Source: DATFVA01 sp963815785
GTDB taxonomy: Bacteria > Bacteroidota > Ignavibacteria > Ignavibacteriales > Ignavibacteriaceae
Direction: 5' to 3'
Assembly: GCA_963815785.1 (NCBI GenBank)
Contig: CAWFHZ010000007.1
Span: 868,001-932,000 of the forward strand
Length of the DNA: 64,000 nt
Positions within the stretch are counted from its first letter, which is position 1. Every line of letters starts with the position of its first letter. Shown here piece after piece: positions 56,154 through 64,000 of the stretch. The notes beneath the pieces are model-generated. The model ran no database searches, was not told where the DNA came from, and saw only the letters and a list, made by a program, of their open reading frames with translations. Both the position numbers and the translations under genes were made by a program.

Positions 56154-58370
56154 TTGACGGAAATAAAAAAAATATTATTAGGGAGGAATCATCTTCTGAT
56201 TTATCTGTTCATCGTAATTATATTCAATACGATATTAACTAATTTTCCACTTACAAACGTATTTGGATTTGAATTTTCAGTTCTTAATTCGGTGCTTCTC
56301 GTCATTCTATCAGGATTATATACACTCTCACTGCTGCAGAGTGAAAAACAATACAAATCATTTCTGAATAAAAGTCTTATATCATTCTGTTATTTCCTTA
56401 TTATTCCCGCAGTTATTTCAATCACCAATGATTTATTAACTATTAGTTGTTCAATCCTGGATGGAGTATTGTTTTATTCTTTCATTACAATACCATCTGT
56501 TGTAATCGGAAGCGCACTTGCCATTTTATCAGTTTTCGTTTCTAATAAGTTCAGGCTTCTTATTTTCTTTTCACTGTTTTTTTTCATCCTCGGGATTACA
56601 TTTTTTGAATTTTACTACAATCCACAAATTTATTTTTATAATCCTATTTATGCCTATTTCCCGGGAACGATATATGATGAAGCAATAAAAGTAGATTCAA
56701 AATTGATGATCTACCGTTCATTAAATTTTTTGTTTTTTGGATTGATCTATTTTGTTGCATCTCTGGTTTTTTACAAACGGACTATAGTCACAAAAAAATT
56801 AGTGATTTATATAGTTCTTCTTATTTCAATTTTATTTCTTTATTTATCTCCTGACTTCGGGTTTTCTACCACTCAGAATAAACTGAAAAAAATACTTGGC
56901 AACAGGGTAACCACCCGCCATTTTGATATTTATTTTTCACCCGATATAGATAAAGATTTAATTAAAATTACTGCTTTGCATCATGAATATTATTATCAAC
57001 AACTTGAAAGATTTTATCAATTAAAACCGAAAGAAAAGTACATATCTTTCATTTTTAAAAGCGCTGATCAAAAGAAAAAGTTTTTCGGATCTGAAAATGC
57101 TGACGTTGCAAAACCCTGGCTTGACGAAACATTTATAGTAGTAGATAATTATAATACTTCTTTAAGACATGAAATTGCACACTGCTTTGCGGGTGAATTC
57201 GGGTGGAGTATTTTTAAAGTAGCAAAAAATTTCAATCCGGCACTTATAGAAGGTGCAGCAGTTGCCGGCGCTCCTGAGTATGATTTAAATGATGTTCACT
57301 ATATGGCATCGCTTGCATACAATAACGGATATAAAATTAATCTGGATTATCTTTTTAAAACTTTTAATTTTTTCGGACAGACTTCAGGACTATCATATAT
57401 ATATGCAGGTTCCTTTTGTAAATATTTAATAGATACTTATGGAATTACAAAATTCAAACAGTTTTATTCTACGATTGATTTCCAGGAAGTTTACAATAAA
57501 AACATAAACGTTTTAAGCAAAGAATATTATTCATTTATTCTTTCTGCTTACCAGGTTAAAAATCAAGACCAGGCAGATTATTATTTTGGAAGAAAACCGA
57601 TCATTTATAAAACCTGTCCTCGTTACGTGGCTGAAAGACTACGGGAAGCCTGGGAATATTATAGTGAAGAAGACTATGACACTGCTCTTCAACTATATAA
57701 AAAGATATTGGAACTGACTAACAATTATTCAGCGGTAACCGGTTATGCTAACTCACTTTACAAAACCGGAAGGGAAAAAGAGGCAATTAATTTTCTGCAT
57801 AGCAGATTAAATAGTTTTAAAAATTCATCGTATTATTATAATATCGAGTTCAGACTTGCCGATCTTTGTGCTGAACAGCAGGACACTGTTTATGCAGATA
57901 CTCTCTATAAAAATTTAATTTTAGAGAATCCGAACAGAACCCTATACTATCTTTCAAATTTAAGAGAATCTTTGTTGGCTGGTGATTCACTTATACTTCC
58001 TTATTTAAAGGGAAATGATTTTGATAAATATTTAATTTTAACCAGCTTAAATAAGGAGAAATATAATTATTTCAGTTTTCCTGTTATGGCAGATCTTGCC
58101 GGGTCTCTCGGCGAAAGCTATGATTTATTCTTAAATTTGTTCAATAAAACTTTAGTTGTGAGTAATTATTCATCAGCATTTGCTTTATTCAGACTTTCGG
58201 GTTATATGTTAGCCCATCTAGATTTTTATAGAGCCAGAAAAATTGCGGCACTTTCCACTCGTTATAACATGGATAATAATTTTAATGTAATACTCAATGA
58301 AAATTATTATAAAGCAGAGTGGTTTTACGAGAACGGGAATAAATTACTTTCATCAATTAATTTAAAGTGA
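56154..58370 (+). CDS. Membrane gluzincin metalloprotease-like protein with TPR repeats
   Basis: The 738-residue protein starts with TTG directly after the murA stop. Residues 1-240 have about six membrane helices. Then comes a soluble domain with HEIAH (H339, E340, H343) and a third ligand in ALIEGAAVAG (E366), the gluzincin pattern. Residues about 490-738 have TPR-like repeats (YYSEEDYDTALQLYKKIL, YKTGREKEAINFL). The zinc domain would lie on the outer face of the membrane, fitting envelope proteolysis or wall maintenance near murA. No known family was recognised. Confidence 0.75.
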   Translation: MTEIKKILLGRNHLLIYLFIVIIFNTILTNFPLTNVFGFEFSVLNSVLLVILSGLYTLSLLQSEKQYKSFLNKSLISFCYFLIIPAVISITNDLLTISCSILDGVLFYSFITIPSVVIGSALAILSVFVSNKFRLLIFFSLFFFILGITFFEFYYNPQIYFYNPIYAYFPGTIYDEAIKVDSKLMIYRSLNFLFFGLIYFVASLVFYKRTIVTKKLVIYIVLLISILFLYLSPDFGFSTTQNKLKKILGNRVTTRHFDIYFSPDIDKDLIKITALHHEYYYQQLERFYQLKPKEKYISFIFKSADQKKKFFGSENADVAKPWLDETFIVVDNYNTSLRHEIAHCFAGEFGWSIFKVAKNFNPALIEGAAVAGAPEYDLNDVHYMASLAYNNGYKINLDYLFKTFNFFGQTSGLSYIYAGSFCKYLIDTYGITKFKQFYSTIDFQEVYNKNINVLSKEYYSFILSAYQVKNQDQADYYFGRKPIIYKTCPRYVAERLREAWEYYSEEDYDTALQLYKKILELTNNYSAVTGYANSLYKTGREKEAINFLHSRLNSFKNSSYYYNIEFRLADLCAEQQDTVYADTLYKNLILENPNRTLYYLSNLRESLLAGDSLILPYLKGNDFDKYLILTSLNKEKYNYFSFPVMADLAGSLGESYDLFLNLFNKTLVVSNYSSAFALFRLSGYMLAHLDFYRARKIAALSTRYNMDNNFNVILNENYYKAEWFYENGNKLLSSINLK

Positions 58371-59473
58371 AATTTATGGAACCGGAAAATTCAGTTACTA
58401 AACCTATGAAGGCAACTGCCTATTTCCTCGGGTTCATTTCATTTGTGTTGTTTGTTTACATTCTTATGGCATTGAGGGAAATTCTTGTGCCGGTAACCAT
58501 TGCCATTTTTCTGACTTATTTACTTCATCCTCTTTTAGCATTTCTTAAAGGTAAAGGTGTCCCCAAGTGGTTATCTCTGATTTTGATCCTGGTTGTCGTT
58601 TCTGTAATCGGGTATTTTGTAATCTTATTATTAATATCCACAATTAGTAATGTCCCCGATAAACTTCAGGTATATTCTGAAAATATTTCTGCTTTTCTTT
58701 CCCAGGTACTAAAACCATTTGATATGACTTTGAAAGAATTCGCATCTTTATTTAAGGTTGATATCAGGAGATTTAATATCTCAACGCTTTTTGAAAAACT
58801 ATTTGAAGCCGGGGTTATTCAGGATATGTTTAATTCCTTTTCTTCTATTCTTGGCGACTTCTTCATCTCCCTGGTATTCTGGGTTTTTATGATGCTCGGA
58901 AAAGTAAAATTCGAGGAACGGCTCTCAGTCGCATTTGCAGAAAAAAATTCTATGGTTCAGGAAAACCTTCGGAATATTAACACTCAGCTTCAATCGTACC
59001 TGATTATAAAAACTATTCTTAGCCTTATTGTTGGCACAATAGCAACTGTAGTTTTATTAAGCTATGGAGTTGATTTTGCTTTACTCTGGGGAATACTAAC
59101 CTTCGTGCTGAATTTTATTCCGAATATAGGAGCACTGATTGCAACTATAGGTCCTCTTGTTATTGCACTCCTGCAATATGGTTTCGGATTTACTGTTATT
59201 TCCCTTGCGGTAATCCTTTTCCTTGTACATAACATAGCAGGGAATCTAATTGAACCGCATTATCTTGGCAGGCATATGGATTTAAGTCCGGTATTTGTTC
59301 TGTTCTCTCTTATTTTTTGGGGCTGGATATGGGGGATTGTAGGTATGTTTCTGGCTGTTCCAATTGCTGCAGCTATGAAAATTCTTTTTAGTCACGTTGA
59401 ACCATTAAAACCAATTGCTATATTGATGGGAAGTAAGGTCAATGGAGAAGACTCAATTAATAAAAAATCATAA
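58367..59473 (+). CDS. AI-2E family transporter (PerM/YdiK-like)
   Basis: The 368-residue protein has about eight membrane helices and the AI-2E signatures FLTYLLHPLLAFLKGKGVPKW near the start, and LWGILTFVLNFIPNIGAL and LIEPHYLGRHMDLSPVFVLF near the end. The GTG at 58367 overlaps the previous stop by 4 bases; an ATG three codons later (58376) is equally possible. Members move small molecules or ions; the name reflects one family member and not a proven substrate. Confidence 0.85.
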   Translation: MKFMEPENSVTKPMKATAYFLGFISFVLFVYILMALREILVPVTIAIFLTYLLHPLLAFLKGKGVPKWLSLILILVVVSVIGYFVILLLISTISNVPDKLQVYSENISAFLSQVLKPFDMTLKEFASLFKVDIRRFNISTLFEKLFEAGVIQDMFNSFSSILGDFFISLVFWVFMMLGKVKFEERLSVAFAEKNSMVQENLRNINTQLQSYLIIKTILSLIVGTIATVVLLSYGVDFALLWGILTFVLNFIPNIGALIATIGPLVIALLQYGFGFTVISLAVILFLVHNIAGNLIEPHYLGRHMDLSPVFVLFSLIFWGWIWGIVGMFLAVPIAAAMKILFSHVEPLKPIAILMGSKVNGEDSINKKS

Positions 59474-59510
59474 AATGTAAATTAGGAAGAAGGAAAGTAA
59501 CCTGAGTTTA

Positions 59511-60915
59511 TTGGATTTCAATATTGAATTGAAGAAATATCCCTTTTTGAAATTTGCAACCGAGACATCAGACGAAACCGGATACGATGCCTTTATTGTA
59601 GGTGGTTTTATCCGGGATATTATTCTGAGGAGAGAACATAATGAAATTGATTTTCTTATAGTTGGAAATGGTGAAGAGTTTGCTAAATCCTTTGCAGCTA
59701 AACTCGGGTTAAAAAATGTAAGTGTCTTCAAAAATTTTGGTACAGCTCATTTTAATTATAACGATTTTGATCTGGAATTTGTGGGTGCCAGAAAAGAATC
59801 ATACAAAAGAGAAAGCAGAAAACCTGAAGTAATAGCCGGCACCTTTGAAGAAGATATTTCAAGGAGAGATTTTACCATAAATTCGCTTGCTGTTTCAATC
59901 AGTAAAAAAAACTTCGGAACTCTCTTCGATAAATTTAACGGACTAAAAGATATAGAAGAAAAATTAATAAAAACTCCATATGGATCCTTTACGGACATTT
60001 GACGATGATCCGCTTAGAATAATGAGAGCTTTCCGTTTTGCGTCTCAACTAAATTTTACTGTTGATGAAGCTGTAATGAAAGCAGCTTTTGAAATGAAAG
60101 AAAGATTAAGAATTGTTTCCACTGAGCGCATCACAGATGAATTTTTGAAAATAATTGCTTCTCCACGTCCATCGGTGGGATTAAAACTTTTATTCCATTC
60201 AGGAGTTATGGAAATAATTTTTCCTGAGATTTCAAATCTTAGCGGAGTTGAACAAAGGAAAGATTATCACCATAAAGATGTTTTCTTTCATACCTGTGAA
60301 GTTGTAGATAATATTTCCGGGGTTACAAATAATGTATGGTTGAGATTTGCCGCACTGGTTCATGATATTGCTAAACCACAAACAAAAAGATTTGTAGAAG
60401 GAACCGGCTGGACTTTTCACGGTCATGAGGAAATAGGTGCACGAATGATGAAAACTGTCTTTAAAAAATTAAAATTACCATTTTCAAAATTGGAATATGT
60501 TGAAAAATTAGTTCGTCTTCATCTTAGACCAATTGCCCTTGCAAAAGAAGAAGTGACTGATTCTGCCATACGCAGATTAATCGTGGCAGCGGGGGAAGAT
60601 CTTGAAGATCTGATAACTCTTTGCAGAGCTGATATCACAAGCAAGAATCAAAATAAAGTTGATAGGTATCTTGAGAATTATGAAAATGTGATGAAGAAAG
60701 TCTGGGAAGTTGAAGAGAAAGATAAGTTGAGGGCATTTCAATCTCCGGTAAACGGGGAGACAATTATGCAGGTTTGTAATCTTGAACCATCCAGAAAAGT
60801 GGGTGAAATAAAATCAGCAATTGAGGATGCAATTCTGGATGGAAAAATCGGAAATAATTATGAGGAAGCATACCGGTATTTGCTCAGCATTAAAGATAGT
60901 TATCTAAGCTCGTAG
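59511..60915 (+). CDS. cca: CCA tRNA nucleotidyltransferase with HD domain, interrupted by one frameshift
   Basis: Two frames join at about 59987: KLIKTP is followed by a shift, and removing one A gives TPLDPLRTFDDDPLRIMRAF, the family-typical joint. The restored protein is about 467 residues. The nucleotidyltransferase core has GGFIRDIILRR (about 28-38) and the D-x-D pair in NEIDFLIVG. The RRDFTINSLAV motif follows. An HD domain carries FAALVHDIAKP and HEEIGARMM. The enzyme adds CCA to tRNA 3' ends and is needed in most bacteria, so an unrepaired break would be surprising. Start is uncertain: TTG 59511 is given, but a CTG at 59502 sits 7 bases from GAAGGA. Confidence 0.85.
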
Positions 60916-61028
60916 CCGACGCTCATCTTTTATCAGCATTAATCTCCACTTACACTTGTTTCTATTTACCGTGTATGTAATTATTCTGCCGTTTGTACAT
61001 AAAGTCTAATATAGAACTGGAGATACTC

Positions 61029-61036
61029 TATTTTTG
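61029..61036 (+). promoter_or_regulatory. Lone -7-like element upstream of the export operon
   Basis: TATTTTTG fits TAnnTTTG, but no TTTG or TTG lies 19-20 bases upstream, so it is only a candidate for the tolC-like operon. The rest of the 250-base gap shows nothing else. Confidence 0.25.
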
Positions 61037-61168
61037 TATATAAATCTTTAGATATTCTTTATAAATGAAGAATATTTCAACAGATAAGTAACTAATTATT
61101 TTATCTGCACGTCTAAAGCAGAACAAATAAAATCGGATTCTCAAAAATAATTTGCCGGGAGATAAATA

Positions 61169-62515
61169 ATGCGATTTATTCTAAGCTTAACATGTCTGTT
61201 AACATTTAGTTATGCAGCTTTTGCACAAAAGACATTAAGCCTTAACGAAGCAATAACGACAGCACTAAATAAAAATACAACTTTGCAGAAAAGTGAAAAC
61301 AATTTAAAAAACTATAGTTCCGGGCTCAAAGCAGCTTACGGGAATTTTCTTCCTACCCTTGGTGCTTTCGGCAGCTGGAATTGGACCAGGGCAGAGGACG
61401 CGGGAGGAAGTGTTAATTTCGGCGGTTTCGTTTTTGATCAGCCGACAATCACCCAGCAAAGTAGAAACTATAGTGTTGGTGCTAACAGTGATATTACACT
61501 TTTCGATGGTCTTTCAAATATTGCTACACTTTCTCAAAGTCAGAACGATCTTGAAGCTGCAAGACTAAGTCTTGAAAGAATGAAACAGGATATAGTTTTT
61601 CAAACCGTGAGTTTATACTATGATGTAATAAATGCTAATCAACTACTTAATGTAAAAGAAGATGATCTTAAATGGAATGAGAAAAACCTGGAGACAATAA
61701 CAGAAAGAAATAAACTTGGTGCGGTAACCCTTGCAGATGTTTATGCACAGCAGGTGAAAACAGGTAATGCTGAATTATCTTTAATCCAGGCAAAGAATGA
61801 TCTTGAAACTGCCCGCACAAATCTATTATACTATTTAGGGCTAGATGTTTTAGGTGATTATCAGTTTGAGGATAATACTGTCAGCAATGAAGTTGAAACT
61901 TTTAATAAAGAGACAAGCGTAGACTACGAAAATTTATCTGCACTTGTCACCAAAGCATTAAGTATGAGAAGTGACTATAAAAGTGCGGAGCTTAGTCTAA
62001 AAAGTGCCGAGAACGGAGTAACCATTGCCCAATCCGGTTATTTCCCAAGATTATCCGGAAGTTTAAGTTATCAGTTGAGAGCAAATCAAATAGAAAATTT
62101 ATCTGACTCAAAAACACTTTCTGTAAGTGCAACACTAAGCATTCCTATTTTCTCCGGGTTTTCAGTTGATAACCGGGTTCAGATTGCTGAGGTAAATGCT
62201 GAAAATAAAAATATAGAATTAACTGAACTTGAACGGGATATCAAAAGAAATATTCAGAAGACCTATCTTGATCTTCAGGCGGCTGAAAAAAGTCTTAGCG
62301 TTAACGAAAAAAATGTTAAAGCAGCTGAAGAAAACAGAAGAATTGAATCAGAAAAATATTCGCTTGGATCCGGAACTTTATTAAACGTTTTAATTGCAAA
62401 TTCGGATTATACAACAGCAAGAACAAATTATATAAACGCCAAATTTGCGTACGTAGTTTTAAGCGAACAACTCAAGTATTACCTCGGTGTACTTGATTTT
62501 AAACAGTATGAATAA
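61169..62515 (+). CDS. TolC-family outer-membrane efflux protein
   Basis: The 448-residue protein has a signal peptide (RFILSLTCLLTFSYAAFAQ) and two outer-membrane efflux repeats, each with long coiled-coil helices. The duplicated pattern NEAITTALNKNTTLQ and VTKALSMRSDYKSAELSLKS, followed by RLSGSLSYQ, is typical. It forms the trimeric outer-membrane tunnel for the adaptor and ABC pump encoded next. Confidence 0.92.
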   Translation: MRFILSLTCLLTFSYAAFAQKTLSLNEAITTALNKNTTLQKSENNLKNYSSGLKAAYGNFLPTLGAFGSWNWTRAEDAGGSVNFGGFVFDQPTITQQSRNYSVGANSDITLFDGLSNIATLSQSQNDLEAARLSLERMKQDIVFQTVSLYYDVINANQLLNVKEDDLKWNEKNLETITERNKLGAVTLADVYAQQVKTGNAELSLIQAKNDLETARTNLLYYLGLDVLGDYQFEDNTVSNEVETFNKETSVDYENLSALVTKALSMRSDYKSAELSLKSAENGVTIAQSGYFPRLSGSLSYQLRANQIENLSDSKTLSVSATLSIPIFSGFSVDNRVQIAEVNAENKNIELTELERDIKRNIQKTYLDLQAAEKSLSVNEKNVKAAEENRRIESEKYSLGSGTLLNVLIANSDYTTARTNYINAKFAYVVLSEQLKYYLGVLDFKQYE

Positions 62516-62576
62516 TCAGGTTTCTTTAATCGGAAATAATTTTGAAATTTTAATTTATTATTAGGAGTAATTTCTA

Positions 62577-63866
62577 ATGGCAAACGGGAAACAAAAAAAA
62601 TCAAAAAAGAAGCTATACATCTTTGGCGGCATTGGTATATTGCTGCTTGCTTTAATCCTTATAGCCTTATTAGGCGGCAATAAAGAGGAAATAATAGCTG
62701 TGCAGACTGAAAAGGTTATTAAAAGAGATATTACCCAAACTGTATCTGCCACCGGAAAAATTAATCCTGAATTCCAGGTTGTTATAACCCCGGAAGTTAC
62801 AGGTGAAATTGTTTCACTTCCTGTAAAGGAAGGGAATAAAGTCAGGAAAGGTGATCTTTTAATTAAGATTAAAGCTGATTCCTATTTAGCTGCGCAAGAC
62901 AGGGCAAATGCAAATCTGCAGGGAGCGAAAGCCACATTAGCCATGAGAAAAGCTGAACTGGATAAATTAACAGGAGATTATAACAGGGTAAAAGAATTAC
63001 ATGCAAAAGGATTATCGAGTGATTCTGAACTTGAAGCTTCAAAAAGTTCGTACTTATCTTCCCAGGCTTCTTATGAAGCAGCCCAGGCTAATGTAAGTCA
63101 GATGGAAGCAGCTTTGAAAGAAGCGGTTGAACAATTGAACAAGACTACTATCTATTCTCCAATGGATGGTACAATTACAAAATTAAATGTGGAACAGGGA
63201 GAAAGGGTTCTTGGAAGCGGATTTAGCCAGGGTACAGATATGATGACAGTTTCAGATTTAAATAATATTGAAGCAAGTGTTGATGTTGATGAGAATGATG
63301 TAGTACTTGTTGCAATCGGTGATACTGCCTTAATTAAGGTTGATGCTTTTGGTGACAGGGTTTTTAAAGGAAGAGTTACAGAAATAGGTAACAGTGCTAT
63401 TTCACAAGGCTTGGGAACACAGGAGCAGGTTGTAAATTTTGATGTAAAAATAAAACTGTTTAATCCCGATGATCAGTTGCGCCCCGGTATGTCTTGTAAT
63501 GCCGATGTACAGACCGAAACAAAACACAATGTAATCGCAGTTCCAATTCAAAGCGTTACAGCGCGCAATCAGTCTGAAATGCCCAAAGAGGATGAAAATG
63601 TTGTTGAAGTGAAACAAGAAAAGAAAAATGGGTTCGGAGAGAAAAAATTACAGGAAATAGTTTTTGTTGTAAAAAATAATAAAGCAAAAATTATAAATGT
63701 TGAAACTGGAATAAGCGATGACAACTACATTGAAATTAAAAAAGGACTTGATGCGGATGAGCAGGTTGTAAGCGGAAGTTATAAAGCAATTTCAAGAGAA
63801 TTGACTGACGGTGCAAATGTAAGAATAGAGGATAAGAACAAGACTTTCGGCTCAACTAACAAATAA
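62577..63866 (+). CDS. Periplasmic adaptor (membrane fusion) protein, MacA/HlyD-like
   Basis: The 429-residue protein has an N-terminal membrane helix (about 13-33), a lipoyl-like domain (VTGEIVSLPVKEGNKVRKGDLL), a coiled-coil hairpin (about 95-185), and beta-barrel and membrane-proximal domains (GMSCNADVQTE). It links an inner-membrane pump to TolC. With the following ATPase the arrangement is that of MacAB-TolC-like exporters of lipids, peptides or macrolides; substrate not known. Confidence 0.92.
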   Translation: MANGKQKKSKKKLYIFGGIGILLLALILIALLGGNKEEIIAVQTEKVIKRDITQTVSATGKINPEFQVVITPEVTGEIVSLPVKEGNKVRKGDLLIKIKADSYLAAQDRANANLQGAKATLAMRKAELDKLTGDYNRVKELHAKGLSSDSELEASKSSYLSSQASYEAAQANVSQMEAALKEAVEQLNKTTIYSPMDGTITKLNVEQGERVLGSGFSQGTDMMTVSDLNNIEASVDVDENDVVLVAIGDTALIKVDAFGDRVFKGRVTEIGNSAISQGLGTQEQVVNFDVKIKLFNPDDQLRPGMSCNADVQTETKHNVIAVPIQSVTARNQSEMPKEDENVVEVKQEKKNGFGEKKLQEIVFVVKNNKAKIINVETGISDDNYIEIKKGLDADEQVVSGSYKAISRELTDGANVRIEDKNKTFGSTNK

Positions 63867-63880
63867 AACGGATTTGAAGA

Positions 63881-64000
63881 ATGAATATTATTAACATTGA
63901 ACACATTGCAAAAATTTACCAGGTCGGAAGTGAAGAAGTTCATGCTTTAAGAGATGTTTCAATTAAGATTGATAAACATGAGTACGTAGCAATCATGGGT
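63881..64000 (+). CDS. ABC transporter ATP-binding protein, MacB/LolD-like, 3'-truncated
   Basis: Forty residues are visible before the window ends, reading INIEHIAKIYQVGSEEVHALRDVSI and ending EYVAIMG, directly before the Walker A loop. The start pattern with V-HALRDVS and AIMG is that of LolD/MacB ATPases. It begins 14 bases after the adaptor gene. Confidence 0.85.
   Translation, partial: MNIINIEHIAKIYQVGSEEVHALRDVSIKIDKHEYVAIMG

Noticed and set aside
62547..62554. TAATTTTG as a separate promoter for the adaptor gene
   Set aside because: No -33 partner is found 19-20 bases upstream and the gene fits an operon with the TolC-like gene.
1..64000. CRISPR arrays, insertion sequences, integrases or phage genes
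   Set aside because: No regularly spaced repeats, transposase or integrase motifs, or att-like duplications were seen in any part of the window.

Overview
The window looks like a chromosomal segment of a member of the Ignavibacteriota (Ignavibacteria; Bacteroidota/Chlorobi side of the tree). The evidence is the combination of type IX secretion (T9SS) proteins (a PorV-like barrel and two cargo proteins with YPNP-type C-terminal sorting domains), an Alternative Complex III (act) cluster joined to an A2-type caa3-like oxidase, AT-rich DNA, and two promoters that match the Bacteroidetes-type TTTG-N19-TAnnTTTG architecture. The lineage call is an inference, not a search result. No CRISPR array, insertion sequence, phage or plasmid feature was seen.

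Layout. 1-8.2 kb: secreted and outer-membrane proteins: a 5'-truncated PorV-like protein, a T9SS cargo protein with an M6-peptidase-like fold that has lost its HExxH motif, a gluzincin/propeller/barrel protein broken by one frameshift, and a secreted protein of unknown function. 8.4-22.9 kb: housekeeping genes (der, upp, an RSH-type relA, ruvX, tmk, a YbbR-like gene, an S41 protease, glcD-glcF), a frameshifted CoA-disulfide-reductase-like gene, and two bacterial microcompartment (BMC) shell genes, the second with a long charged tail and a small C-terminal domain. 22.9-38.1 kb: one 15-kb same-strand respiratory cluster, actA - small Tat-like gene - actB - actC - actDE fusion - actF - cytochrome c - SCO - ctaD - ctaE - subunit IV - ctaC - ctaB - membrane cytochrome c, preceded by a strong promoter match. 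Together this is a menaquinol-to-oxygen chain: ACIII oxidises quinol, cytochromes c carry electrons, and the oxidase reduces O2; SCO and CtaB supply copper-centre assembly and haem O.

38.2-51.5 kb: a large T9SS cargo protein, an alpha-glucan phosphorylase, then a minus-strand block: a GT4 glycosyltransferase, a MoxR/chelatase-type AAA+ ATPase with a VWA partner, a serine hydrolase, clpP, tig and tRNA-Leu(UAG). 52.1-64 kb: a PP2C phosphatase plus a transmembrane Ser/Thr kinase whose outer part is a seven-repeat YCF48-like propeller, murA, a membrane gluzincin with TPRs, an AI-2E-family permease, a frameshifted cca, and the start of a TolC - HlyD/MacA - ABC ATPase export operon that runs off the right edge.

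Six single-base indels interrupt four conserved genes (two of them normally housekeeping). Every one can be repaired by a single-base change that restores a family-typical length, so sequencing or assembly error is the most economical explanation; this must be settled before any gene here is called a pseudogene. The most interesting biology is the orphan BMC shell pair with a possible nucleic-acid-binding tail, the kinase-propeller receptor with its phosphatase, the small Tat-like gene inside the act operon, and the multi-span membrane protein fused to cytochrome c.
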